Below, one piece after another: positions 1-7,976 of a stretch of DNA of 27,426 nt. The stretch lies in contig NZ_CAJUBK010000032.1 in NCBI RefSeq assembly GCF_910584465.1, positions 1 through 27,426 on the forward strand, in the 5' to 3' direction. The DNA is from an uncultured Oscillibacter sp. Its GTDB lineage: Bacteria; Bacillota; Clostridia; Oscillospirales; Oscillospiraceae. Numbering within the stretch: position 1 is the stretch's first letter; every line of letters begins with the position of its first letter. The notes under the pieces were generated by a model. The model made no database searches. It was given only the letters and a program-made list of their open reading frames with translations, and had not been told where the DNA came from. Position numbers and translations under genes: made by a program.

Positions 1-939
1 AAGGCCAAGGGCGTGGCCATCCTCTTCGTCTCCCACAAGCTGGAGGAGCTCTTCGAGCTCTGCGACCGGGTCACCGTCATGCGGGACGGCGAGCACATCA
101 TCACCAAGGACATCGGCGACCTGACCGAGGACTCCCTGATCACCGCCATGGTGGGCCGGACCCTGGACAACCTGTATCCCAAGGAGTTCGGCAGGAAGGG
201 CGACGTGTGGCTGGAGGCCCGGAACTTGAACGAGGCCGGCGTCCTCCACGACGTCAGCTTCCAGGCTCACGCCGGGCAGATCACCGGCTTCGCCGGCCTG
301 GTGGGCGCGGGGCGGACCGAGACCATGCGGGCCGTCTTCGGCGCAGACAAGCTGGACAGCGGCGAGGTCTACGTCAAGGGCGAGAAGGTCTCCATCCGGA
401 ACCCCAAGGACGCCATCCGCCGGAAGATCGCCTTCCTGACGGAGGACCGGAAGGGCCAGGGCCTGGTGCTCTCCCTGGACGTGCGCACGAACCTGATCCT
501 GGCGAACATGAAGGGCTTCAGCAACGGCCCCTTCCTGGATAAGCCGAAGATCGAGCAGTCGGGACGCCACAATGTGGAGGCGCTGAAGATCAAGACGCCC
601 TCCCTGGACGAGGTCACGGCCCAGCTCTCCGGCGGCAACCAGCAGAAGGTGGTCATCGGGAAGTGGATGAATATCGACGCCGACATCTTCATCTTCGACG
701 AGCCCACCCGCGGCATCGACGTGGGCGCCAAGATCGAGGTATACCGTGTGATGAACGACATGGTGAAGGCCGGGAAGTGTGTGATCATGGTCTCTTCGGA
801 GCTGCCGGAGATCCTCGCCATGAGCGACCATGTGGTGGTCATGCGGGGCGGCCGGGTCATGGCCAACGTGGAGCGGGGCTCCGCGCATTTCAACTCGGAA
901 GACATCATGAAAGCGGCCTGGGGAGGAGAGTTAAACTGA
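1..939 (+). CDS. Sugar ABC transporter ATP-binding protein (RbsA/MglA type), 5' truncated
   Basis: Cytoplasmic ATPase subunit of a CUT2-class monosaccharide importer; it powers uptake through the permease encoded next. The reading frame is open from base 1, so the true start lies outside the window. A CUT2 ATPase is about 500 aa, so roughly 190 residues are missing. What remains is the end of the first nucleotide-binding domain (the VSHKLEE switch region) and the complete second one. The second domain has the degenerate Walker A GLVGAGRTE, which lacks the lysine as is normal for the second half of RbsA/MglA. It also has the signature LSGGNQQKV and the Walker B FIFDEPTRGIDVG. The stop codon ends one base before the permease ATG, so the two genes are cotranscribed. 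The sugar cannot be told from this subunit, and no binding protein is visible downstream. Confidence 0.93.
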   Translation, partial: KAKGVAILFVSHKLEELFELCDRVTVMRDGEHIITKDIGDLTEDSLITAMVGRTLDNLYPKEFGRKGDVWLEARNLNEAGVLHDVSFQAHAGQITGFAGLVGAGRTETMRAVFGADKLDSGEVYVKGEKVSIRNPKDAIRRKIAFLTEDRKGQGLVLSLDVRTNLILANMKGFSNGPFLDKPKIEQSGRHNVEALKIKTPSLDEVTAQLSGGNQQKVVIGKWMNIDADIFIFDEPTRGIDVGAKIEVYRVMNDMVKAGKCVIMVSSELPEILAMSDHVVVMRGGRVMANVERGSAHFNSEDIMKAAWGGELN

Positions 940-940
940 T

Positions 941-1954
941 ATGAATAATAAGAAGAGCACTTTGAAAGAACTGCTGGAGAAGCTCGGCACCGTCATGGCG
1001 CTGCTGATCTTGATCCTCATCTTCTGCGGCGTCATGCCGGATAAGTTCCCCCGCATCGGCAACATCATGAACATCCTGAAGCAGGCGTCCATCAACTGCC
1101 TGATCGCCTCGGGCATGCTGTGCGCCCTGATCACCGCCGGCATCGACCTGTCCGTGGGCTCCAACTGCGTGCTGTGCACCTGCACCATCGGCGTGCTGGT
1201 CCAGAACTTCGGCATCACGAACGCCTTCGTCCTGGCCATCGCGGGCCTGGCCGTCAGCACCTTCGCCGGGTTCATCAACGGTACGCTGCTGACCCGCTTG
1301 GATCTGCCCCACCCCTTCGTGTCCACCATGGGCATGAAGAACGTGCTGCTGGGCATCGCCCTGGTCATCACCGGGTCCAAGTCCATCGGCTTCACCAACA
1401 CCGGCGTGGACGCCCTGATGTGGATCGGCGGCGGCTCCATCGGCAAGAGCGGCAGCTTCCCCGGCATCCCCGTCAGCTTCCTCCTGGTCATCGGGGTGTT
1501 CATCCTCTTCGACATCTTCCTGAAGAAGTCCGCCCTGGGCCGCCAGATCTACTGCTGCGGCGGCAACCCCGAGGCGGCCCGGCTGTCCGGCATCCCCTCC
1601 AAGAACGTGCTCACCTTCGTCTACGCGCTGTCCGGCTTCATGGCGGGCATGGCGGGCATCGTCTGCGTGGGGCGCCTGGCCTCCGCCAACGCCAACGCCG
1701 GCGCTACATACGATAACGACGCCATCGCGGCCTGCATCGTGGGCGGCGCCTCCTTCACCGGCGGCAAGGGCACCATCTGGGGCACCCTGATCGGCGCCAT
1801 GATCATGGCGGTCATCCGCAACGGCCTGAACCTGATGGGCGCGTCCAACGACCTGCAGTACATCGTCATCGGCGCGGTCATCATCCTGGCGGTCACCATC
1901 GACGTGGTCCGCAACAAGATGGAGGCCAACGCCCGGAAGATGGCGGCTCAGTGA
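941..1954 (+). CDS. Sugar ABC transporter permease (RbsC type)
   Basis: Integral membrane permease of 337 aa that pairs with the upstream CUT2 ATPase. The ATG follows a GGAGGAGAG ribosome site and lies one base after the upstream stop. The protein is a string of hydrophobic segments (about 8-10) with family hallmarks: GIDLSVGSN near residue 68, CGGNPEAARLSGI around 205, and GGKGTIWGTLIGA near 280. Length is typical of RbsC/XylH/MglC permeases. The positively charged C-terminus fits a cytoplasmic end. It is the last gene of its operon: the next gene is convergent, and a strong hairpin begins about 50 bases after the stop. Family assignment is firm; substrate is unknown. Confidence 0.93.
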   Translation: MNNKKSTLKELLEKLGTVMALLILILIFCGVMPDKFPRIGNIMNILKQASINCLIASGMLCALITAGIDLSVGSNCVLCTCTIGVLVQNFGITNAFVLAIAGLAVSTFAGFINGTLLTRLDLPHPFVSTMGMKNVLLGIALVITGSKSIGFTNTGVDALMWIGGGSIGKSGSFPGIPVSFLLVIGVFILFDIFLKKSALGRQIYCCGGNPEAARLSGIPSKNVLTFVYALSGFMAGMAGIVCVGRLASANANAGATYDNDAIAACIVGGASFTGGKGTIWGTLIGAMIMAVIRNGLNLMGASNDLQYIVIGAVIILAVTIDVVRNKMEANARKMAAQ

Positions 1955-2001
1955 GGTCCCTCCGGCCGGTCCCATGCCTGCCGAGACCCTTCGTTCCCAA
2001 A

Positions 2002-2035
2002 CGAGCGGGGACGGGCGTATGCCCGTCCCCGCTCG
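2002..2035 (+). terminator. 15-bp perfect hairpin after the sugar permease gene
   Basis: Arms 2002-2016 and 2021-2035 are exactly complementary around a GTAT loop (core GGGACGGGC / GCCCGTCCC). It lies 48 bases after the permease stop. No T-run follows on either strand, so it is not a textbook intrinsic terminator. It may stabilise the 3' end of the mRNA or work with Rho. The same core hairpin recurs at 2199-2222. Confidence 0.5.
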
Positions 2036-2087
2036 CACTGCCGTGAAGCGCAGGAGACTGAGATGACGGGAAGGGAGACCATGTGCG

Positions 2088-2222
2088 GGAGACCCAGGAA
2101 GGGTCTCCTGCACCATTCGGATCAAGAAGTTTTCAGGACTTTCAAAAGTCCTGAAAACTTGCACAGCCTGTCGAAAACGTGTTTTCGACAGGCTGTGCGG
2201 GGACGGGCGTATGCCCGTCCCC
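2088..2222. repeat. Cluster of adjacent perfect inverted repeats between convergent genes
   Basis: Most of this convergent intergenic stretch (1955-2251, no gene seen) is inverted repeat. An 8-bp stem with loop AGGAA lies at 2088-2108. Three long hairpins then follow with no spacer: 2127-2160 (16-bp arms, AAGTTTTCAGGAC type), 2161-2198 (18-bp arms, GCACAGCCTGTCGAAAAC type) and 2199-2222 (10-bp arms, GGGGACGGGC with a GTAT loop). The last repeats the core of the 2002-2035 hairpin. They may end transcription from both sides or be dispersed intergenic repeat modules; the CCTGTCGAAAA motif reappears near 21236. Confidence 0.8.
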
Positions 2223-2251
2223 GTTCTTCCCTATATCAGGCCGTCCCGCCC

Positions 2252-5200
2252 TCAGCCCAGGTATTTGCCCAGGATCGACAGGAACAGGTCGATGTCCAGG
2301 GGCTTGGCGATGTGGGCGTTCATGCCGTTCTTCAGGGCCGCTTCCTTGTCCTCCTCCATGGCGTTGGCCGTCATGGCGATGATCGGGAGGTCCTTCACAT
2401 CCTCCCGGTGCAGGGAGCGGATGGCGCGCGTGGCCTCGTAGCCGTCCATGACGGGCATCTGCACGTCCATCAGGACGGCGTCGTAGTAGTGCTCCTCGAC
2501 CGTGCGCATCCGCTCCACCGCGTCGGTGCCGTCCGGCACGCTCTCCACCAGGAAGCCGGTCTCCTCCAGGATGGCCTCGGCGATCTCCCGGTTCAGCTCG
2601 TTGTCCTCCACCAGCAGGATGCGCTTGCCGCTGAAATCCGCCTCCGTCCAGGAGGTCCCGGCTTCCGCCTTCTCGACGAGGTCGTTCGCGGCCAGCAGGG
2701 CGGACCTCAGATCGGACATGAACAGGGGCTTGGCGCAGAAGGCGGTGACGCCCGCCGCCTTGGCCTCCTCTTCGATATCGGTCCAGTCGTAGGCGGTGAG
2801 GATGATGATGGGCGCCTCATTGCCGATGGCGGCCCGGATGCGCCGGCAGGTCTCGATGCCGCTGAGCTCCGGCATCTGCCAGTCGATGATGTACGTGTGG
2901 TAGGGGTCCCCCTCGTTGTGGGCGCCCTTGGCCCGGTAGACCGCCTCCTTGCCGGAGACCGTCCACTCGGGGCGCATGCCGATCTGCTTGAGCATCCGCG
3001 TCACGCTCTCGCAGCTGTCGCAGTCGTCGTCCACCACCAGGGCCCGGAGGCCGTCCAGCTCATGGATCCTGGCCGCGTCCTTCTTCGTGTCCTGGAGCTT
3101 CAGGCTCAGCTCCACGCGGAACTCGCTGCCCGTCCCCTTCTCGCTTTGGACGGTGATGGTGCCGCCCATCATCTCCACGATGTTCTTCGTGATGGCCATG
3201 CCCAATCCGGTGCCCTGGATGCCGGTCTTGGTGGTGCTGGCCTCCCGCTCGAAGGGCTCGAAGATGTGCTCCACGAATTCCGGGGCCATGCCGATGCCGT
3301 TGTCCCGGACCAGGAAGACGTAATCCCCATAGCCCCGGTGGAAGGTGCTCCGCTGCTGGATGCGGAAGCTCACCGTCCCTCCGGCGGGGGTGTATTTCAC
3401 GGCGTTGCTCAGCAGGTTCACGAAGACCTGGCTCAGCTTCAGGGAGTCGGCGATGACGTCCTCGTTGCTCACGTCGAAGGTGTCGATGAACAGGTCCAGC
3501 TGCTTGGCCTTCACCTGGGGCTGGATGATGTTCACCAGGTTGTGGGTCAGCTCGGAGATGTTGCACTCCTGTTCCTTGATCTGGACCTTGCCGCTCTCGA
3601 TGCGGCTCATGTCCAAGATGTCGTTGATGAGGCTCAGCAGGTGGTTGCTGGAGGACAGCACCTTCTGCAGGCAGTCCCGCACCTGGTCCTGGTTGTCGAT
3701 GTGGCTGACGGCGATGGTGGTGAAGCCGATGATGGCGTTCATGGGGGTGCGGATGTCGTGGGACATGTTGGAGAGGAAGGTGGTCTTAGCCTGGTTGGCG
3801 TGCTGGGCCTGCATCAGGGCCTCCTGGAGGGCCTGGGTCTGCTCCCGCTGCTTTTGGACCTGGGCGGTGATGTCCTTGTCCACCACCATGACCATGATGT
3901 CCCCGCTGTCGTCGTCCCGCGTCATGATGAAGGACCGGCGGATGCAGGCCGTCTCCCTGCCGGGGGCCCTGCCCCAGTAGTCCACGGTGACTTCCGGCTC
4001 TCCCGCCTCGAAGCGCCGCTTCAGCCGCTCCAGATCCACGGCGGCGTCGTAGTCCTCCAGGGACTCCTCCAAAAGGAAGGCCCGCCGCCGCGCGAAGCAC
4101 TCGGACGCCGGGCAGGGCGCGGCCAGCCCGACCTCCTCCAGCAGGGAGACCGGCTCCCCGCCGACGGCGCAGACCACGTCCTGCTCGATCCGGTCCTTGG
4201 TCAGGTCGAACTCGAAGGTGCAGAAGGCGGCGGAGGTGATGGCGATGCGGTACTGCCGCTCCTTGCGGTTGGCCAGGGAGATCTCCGCCCGGGCCCGGAG
4301 CTCCTTCTCCTTCAGCCCGGTGATGTCCTGGCGGAGGAAGAGGACCTTGGACGCCCGGCCGTCCCGCCGCTCCAGGCAGATGATGTTGATGTGCTCCCAG
4401 GCGGTCCCGTCCTTCCTTTGGACGTGGTACTCGTACTGGAGGTCCTTGCCGCCGCTGCCCAGTTCCCGGGACACGGCTTCCCGCTCCAGCAGCTCCGCGA
4501 AGGCCTGCCGCTCCGTCTCGTCCGACAGGAAGGCGCACAGGTAGGCGGTGAAATCCTCATACCGCCCGCTGACGGCCAGGCTGCCCCGCTCCGGCGAAGT
4601 GCCGGCCAGATACTGGTAGGAGCCCTCCTCCAGGTCCGCCAGGATGAAGCGGGCGAAGAGGGTGCTCACGCCGTTGATGACATAGCCCATCTCCCGGTTC
4701 TCCCGCTCCAGGCGGCGGCGGTCCTGGCGGCCCCTGATCAGCAGGACCAGGGTGCAGAGGATGCACAGGCCGATCAGGCTGGCCTGGAGGACCATGCCGG
4801 TGGAGTTGGCGTCCCGGACCATGGCCTGGGTGACGCTCTTGGGGAAGGTCTGGACCAGCACGTACTCGCTGCCCGGGACCCGGACCGCGCACAGGTTGTC
4901 CGTGACGGCGGACCCGGAGCGGCAGATGACGCCCGCCTCGTCCCGGTCTCCGGAGAAGACCTCCCAGAGCTCCTTTTCGCCCTCGTCGTTGATGGCGCCG
5001 GAGAAGGCGTCCGGCAGATACCCGTAAACGCTGCCGCCTCTGGAGCTGGCGATGCTCCGCGCGTCCCAGCTGCAAAGGTACACGTCGGCCGGCTCCCCGA
5101 AATAGCTGGTCTCCAGCATCTCCCGGAGGTAGTCCTCCGCCTGGTACAGCCCCAGCAGCACGCCGGACACCTTGCCCTGGTGCCGCAGGGGGGCGTAAAA

Positions 5201-5647
5201 GACCATCATGGGCTCGTTGGTGATCCGGGACTGGGCGATCATGGCCGTGCCGCTCTCCCCCTGCATCCCGCTCCGGAAATAATCCCGGTCCCGGCTGTCG
5301 CTGGTGGTCCCGTCGGAGGCCAGGCTGATCCCCTCCGCATCGGTGAAGAGGAAGGCGTCGAAGCTCGAGTTCTCCTCCAGCTCCCGGAGCAGCTCCGCGT
5401 CCATGCCGGGCTGGTCCAGGGTCATGCTCAGCAGATAGGTGTAGTTGTGCACCCGGCGCTGGGCGTTGATGAGTTCGCTGCCGATCCGCTTCGCCGTCTG
5501 CCGGGCGGAGTCCTTGGCGTAGTTCAGGTTGCGCTCCTCGATCTGCCGGTTGTTCGTGGTGGAATACCACCGGAACAAAAGGCAGACGGCCGCCAGCAGG
5601 AGCAGGATGTACACCAGGTTCTGCCAGGTCCTTTTTGTGGCACGCAT
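2252..5647 (-). CDS. Hybrid sensor histidine kinase with two receiver domains
   Basis: Membrane sensor of 1131 aa. Transmembrane segments lie near residues 10-27 and 284-304. Between them is a roughly 255-residue extracellular sensor of dCache type (ligand unknown). The cytoplasmic part has PAS-like regions (about 310-595, with a ..RQDITGLKEKE-type end at 440), then a HisKA domain with phospho-acceptor H630 in SHDIRTPMN. An HATPase domain follows (N box NLLSNAV, DNGIGM at 782, GTGLGMAI at 812). Two receivers complete the protein: one with D922 (IIDWQMP) and K973, the other with D1061 (LMDVQMP) and K1115. No HPt or DNA-binding domain is present, so output must pass to an unlinked partner or through REC2. 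The ATG follows GGAGG with 8 bases of spacing. It is monocistronic; an extended -10 lies just upstream. The neighbouring CUT2 genes may be its target, but nothing shows this. Confidence 0.93.
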   Translation of the reverse strand: MRATKRTWQNLVYILLLLAAVCLLFRWYSTTNNRQIEERNLNYAKDSARQTAKRIGSELINAQRRVHNYTYLLSMTLDQPGMDAELLRELEENSSFDAFLFTDAEGISLASDGTTSDSRDRDYFRSGMQGESGTAMIAQSRITNEPMMVFYAPLRHQGKVSGVLLGLYQAEDYLREMLETSYFGEPADVYLCSWDARSIASSRGGSVYGYLPDAFSGAINDEGEKELWEVFSGDRDEAGVICRSGSAVTDNLCAVRVPGSEYVLVQTFPKSVTQAMVRDANSTGMVLQASLIGLCILCTLVLLIRGRQDRRRLERENREMGYVINGVSTLFARFILADLEEGSYQYLAGTSPERGSLAVSGRYEDFTAYLCAFLSDETERQAFAELLEREAVSRELGSGGKDLQYEYHVQRKDGTAWEHINIICLERRDGRASKVLFLRQDITGLKEKELRARAEISLANRKERQYRIAITSAAFCTFEFDLTKDRIEQDVVCAVGGEPVSLLEEVGLAAPCPASECFARRRAFLLEESLEDYDAAVDLERLKRRFEAGEPEVTVDYWGRAPGRETACIRRSFIMTRDDDSGDIMVMVVDKDITAQVQKQREQTQALQEALMQAQHANQAKTTFLSNMSHDIRTPMNAIIGFTTIAVSHIDNQDQVRDCLQKVLSSSNHLLSLINDILDMSRIESGKVQIKEQECNISELTHNLVNIIQPQVKAKQLDLFIDTFDVSNEDVIADSLKLSQVFVNLLSNAVKYTPAGGTVSFRIQQRSTFHRGYGDYVFLVRDNGIGMAPEFVEHIFEPFEREASTTKTGIQGTGLGMAITKNIVEMMGGTITVQSEKGTGSEFRVELSLKLQDTKKDAARIHELDGLRALVVDDDCDSCESVTRMLKQIGMRPEWTVSGKEAVYRAKGAHNEGDPYHTYIIDWQMPELSGIETCRRIRAAIGNEAPIIILTAYDWTDIEEEAKAAGVTAFCAKPLFMSDLRSALLAANDLVEKAEAGTSWTEADFSGKRILLVEDNELNREIAEAILEETGFLVESVPDGTDAVERMRTVEEHYYDAVLMDVQMPVMDGYEATRAIRSLHREDVKDLPIIAMTANAMEEDKEAALKNGMNAHIAKPLDIDLFLSILGKYLG

Positions 5648-5683
5648 GGGACCGACCTCCTCTATGCGATTCGATTTGGATCC

Positions 5684-5692
5684 ATTCTAACA
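5684..5692 (-). promoter_or_regulatory. Extended -10 promoter for the hybrid kinase gene
   Basis: On the minus strand TGTTAGAAT reads as an extended -10 (TG-N-TAGAAT). It lies about 37 bases upstream of the kinase ATG, leaving a leader of about 30 bases. No good -35 is seen at the usual spacing, which is acceptable for TGn promoters. Sequence-only prediction. Confidence 0.45.
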
Positions 5693-5969
5693 CTTCCTTC
5701 CCCAAAAGTATAGGGGCCGTTTTCAAAAATCCCCATCTTTTGGAAAGGAGGGGCGGCCTCCCTTCGCACGGAGGGCGGACGGGCCCCGGAGGCGCCGAGA
5801 CCGCCGGCCGAAGGCCCGGCGTCATGCGGGACCGCCGCCGGTGCGCCCGGGAGCGCCACAGGATCCGTCCGTGCCGCGTCTTGGCGGCCGGGGCCGGTCC
5901 GGCGGGGCGCATGATATGAATATCAGGAAAAAAGTCCCTACATATGGACGATCTTTTTTGGGGATGCCG

Positions 5970-5978
5970 TGGTATAAT
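5970..5978 (+). promoter_or_regulatory. Extended -10 promoter, TGGTATAAT
   Basis: A perfect TATAAT (5973-5978) is preceded by TG at the extended -10 position. It is the only good plus-strand promoter seen in the 571-base gap before the dehydrogenase gene. The start point would be near 5985, which gives a leader of about 234 bases before the ATG at 6219. Confidence 0.6.
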
Positions 5979-6218
5979 GGGCCCATAGGTGTATGCGAAT
6001 CAGGATGAGGCATCTGTAGACCGAAGCGGGGGAGGGAGCGGCATGGGGAGCACATCGATCGCGGGCCCCGGCGGGACCTGCCCCTCCGCGCGGCCGGGGG
6101 GCATGGCCCGGCGGCGGGCCTCGGTATGGCCTCCGCCGGGGCGCAGGGAAGGGGACGGCCTGCCCGCCGTCCCTGCGGACGGCCCCTGGCTGGGGCCTGA
6201 TCGGAAGGAGGACGCGTG
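5979..6218 (+). other. Long GC-rich 5' leader of the dehydrogenase gene
   Basis: No convincing gene lies in 5648-6218. The segment after the TATAAT promoter is very GC-rich and can fold. One perfect 8-bp stem is GGGACGGC (6152-6159) with GCCGTCCC (6166-6173). A 76-codon frame from GTG 5989 ends in a TGA overlapping the GTG/ATG at 6216-6221, but its start sits almost on the predicted transcription start, so I do not call it a gene. The leader could hold cis-regulation; I do not recognise a riboswitch class. Confidence 0.4.
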
Positions 6219-7151
6219 ATGGAGAAGATCGCAGTATTTGGGGCGGGGACCATCGGCTCGTGCCAGGCTATGCTGGTCACCGGCCATGGCCTCCCCTGTG
6301 TGGTGGTGGGCCGCTCGGAGCGGGGCCTGGCGCGCTGCCGGGAGGCCGTCGCCCGGGATTGGGACGACCTGATCGGGGAGGGCCTCGCCGGGGAGCGGAA
6401 CAAGGCGGCGGCGATGGCGCTGCTGAGCATCGGCCGGGATCCCGCGGCCCTGGAGGGCTGCACCTTCGTGTTCGAGGCCGTGGCCGAGGGCACGGAGGAG
6501 AAGCGGGAGGTCTATCGGGCCATCGAACGGTATGCGGCCCCCAGCGCCGTCATTGCCTCGTGCACGTCGTCGATCGACGCGGGGATCCTGGCGGGGCTGA
6601 CCCGCTGTCCCGAGCGGCTGCTGATCGCCCACCCGTTCCAGCCGGCGCATATGCTGCCCCTGGTGGAGGTGGTGCGCCACGAAAGGACCGCGGAGGAGAC
6701 GGTATCCAGGACCCTGGCGCTCTTGGAGCGGCTGCACCGCCAGGTCGTGGTGCTGGAGCGCAGCGTGCCGGGCTTCCTGGTGAACCGCTTCGCCCAGGCG
6801 CTGTTCCGGGAAGCGATCCATCTCATAGAGCAGGGGGTCACGACTGCCGCCGACATCGACAAGGCGGTCAAGTACGCGATGGGGATGCGGTATGCCTCGA
6901 TCGGCCTCCTGGAGTACTTCGACGCGGTGGGGTACGGACTGGAGAGCGCGATCGCCGAGAACGTCTATCCCGACCTGTGCGGGACCACAGAGGTCCAGGA
7001 CCTCGTGCGGGAGGGGCTGGCCTCCGGCAGGACCGGCCAGGCGGCGGGGCAGGGCCTCTACGACTGGTCCCGGAAGGACGCGGCGGACTTTCGCCGCCGG
7101 ATGCAGCGCCCCTATCTGGACGGGGTCAGGGAGTGGACGATGCCCCGGTAG
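6219..7151 (+). CDS. 3-hydroxyacyl-CoA / L-gulonate 3-dehydrogenase family NAD-binding oxidoreductase
   Basis: Cytoplasmic NAD-dependent dehydrogenase of 310 aa. The Rossmann motif VFGAGTIG is at residues 6-13, followed by the SCTSS segment (114-118). The catalytic histidine motif is AHPFQP with H138, then LVEVV with E150, and the C-terminal domain signature VPGFLVNR ends at 190. Fatty-acid HADs usually have a HFFNP-type motif. The HPFQP form plus GMRYASIGLLE near 222 resembles lambda-crystallin/L-gulonate 3-dehydrogenase and carnitine dehydrogenase more closely. A role on a beta-hydroxy acid or sugar acid is therefore as likely as one on acyl-CoA. ATG 6219 is chosen over GTG 6216 because AAGGAGG lies 7 bases before it (4 before the GTG). 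It stands alone, convergent to the liv operon. Confidence 0.85.
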   Translation: MEKIAVFGAGTIGSCQAMLVTGHGLPCVVVGRSERGLARCREAVARDWDDLIGEGLAGERNKAAAMALLSIGRDPAALEGCTFVFEAVAEGTEEKREVYRAIERYAAPSAVIASCTSSIDAGILAGLTRCPERLLIAHPFQPAHMLPLVEVVRHERTAEETVSRTLALLERLHRQVVVLERSVPGFLVNRFAQALFREAIHLIEQGVTTAADIDKAVKYAMGMRYASIGLLEYFDAVGYGLESAIAENVYPDLCGTTEVQDLVREGLASGRTGQAAGQGLYDWSRKDAADFRRRMQRPYLDGVREWTMPR

Positions 7152-7164
7152 GCCGGGGCGGCCC

Positions 7165-7222
7165 AAAAAAGATCCAGCGGCCCGGCAGGGTATCCTGACA
7201 TCGGATATCCTGCCGGGCCGCT
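7165..7222 (-). terminator. Intrinsic terminator of the liv operon
   Basis: Arms 7176-7195 and 7203-7222 pair over 20 bp with one wobble, and the loop has 7 bases. On the minus strand the stem is followed, after 5 bases, by six T (7170-7165). It lies about 30 bases after the livF stop. The same hairpin lies 24 bases after the stop of the convergent dehydrogenase gene and may help end that transcript too. Confidence 0.85.
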
Positions 7223-7253
7223 CGTCCGCGGTGCGGGGCCGGGGAGGGGCCGC

Positions 7254-7976
7254 TCAGGGATCCATCCCCAGATAGGTCTTCTTCACCTCGTCGTTTTTCA
7301 GGAGGCCCTCCGCCGTGTCCGCCAGCTTGATCTCGCCGGTCTCCATCACATAGCCCCGGTCGGCGATCTGCAGGGCGGCGTGGGAGTTCTGCTCGACCAG
7401 CAGGATGGGGATGCCGTCCTGGTTGATGGTCTTGATCGCGGTGAAGATGTCCTGGATGATCAGCGGGGCCAGGCCCAGCGAGGGCTCGTCCATCATCAGG
7501 AGTTTTGGCGCCTGCATCACGGCCCTCCCCACGGCCAGCATCTGCTGTTCGCCGCCGGAAAGGGTCCCGCCCAGCTGGCCCTTGCGCTCCAGGAGCCGGG
7601 GGAAGAGGGAGAACACATAGTCCAGATCGCGCTGCACGCGCTCCCCCTTCCGCAGGTACGCGCCCATCTGGAGGTTCTCCAGGACCGTCAGCTGTGAGAA
7701 GATCAGCCGCCCCTCCAGGCATTGGGCGATCCCCATCTTTGCCAGGGAGTGGGGGGACCGGCCGGTGATGTCCTTCCCCATGAAGCGGATCTCGCCGGAG
7801 GACGTCCCCGAGATCAGGCCGGAGATGGACTGCAGGGTGGTGGTCTTGCCCGCGCCGTTACCGCCCAGCAGGGTCACGATCTCCCCCTCCCGCACGTTGA
7901 AGGAGATCCCGCGGAGGGCCTTGATCTCTCCATAACGGAAATGGAGATCCTTCACTTCCAGGACGTTCTCAGCCAT
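7254..7976 (-). CDS. livF: Branched-chain amino acid-type ABC transporter ATPase LivF
   Basis: Second ATPase of a Liv-type (HAAT) importer, 240 aa. Walker A is GGNGAGKTTT, the signature is LSGGEQQML and Walker B is LLMMDEPSLGLAP. The C-terminal ILLVEQN segment is typical of LivF. ATG 7976 is preferred over the in-frame GTG at 7985, because the GTG falls inside the GGGAGGTG ribosome site while the ATG lies 7 bases after it. The start overlaps the end of livG, so translation is probably coupled. It is the last gene of the operon and is followed by a strong terminator. Liv-type ATPases also serve importers for amides, urea and aromatic acids, so the solute is open. Confidence 0.95.
   Translation of the reverse strand: MAENVLEVKDLHFRYGEIKALRGISFNVREGEIVTLLGGNGAGKTTTLQSISGLISGTSSGEIRFMGKDITGRSPHSLAKMGIAQCLEGRLIFSQLTVLENLQMGAYLRKGERVQRDLDYVFSLFPRLLERKGQLGGTLSGGEQQMLAVGRAVMQAPKLLMMDEPSLGLAPLIIQDIFTAIKTINQDGIPILLVEQNSHAALQIADRGYVMETGEIKLADTAEGLLKNDEVKKTYLGMDP

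Noticed and set aside
905..2164. A 419-codon antisense frame over the sugar permease
   Set aside because: The composition is biased (Asp, Ala, Gly, His, Gln repeats), no family motif is present, and the opposite frame encodes a typical RbsC permease.
2063..5713. A 1216-codon open frame antisense to the hybrid kinase
   Set aside because: It lies opposite a protein with clear kinase and receiver motifs. Its translation is low-complexity (rich in Gly, Ala, Leu, His, Asp, Val), as expected from the GC-rich codon pattern of the other strand.
5989..6219. A 76-codon frame whose stop overlaps the dehydrogenase start
   Set aside because: Its GTG start is only about 4 bases from the predicted transcription start with no ribosome site, and the Gly/Pro/Arg-rich translation looks non-coding.
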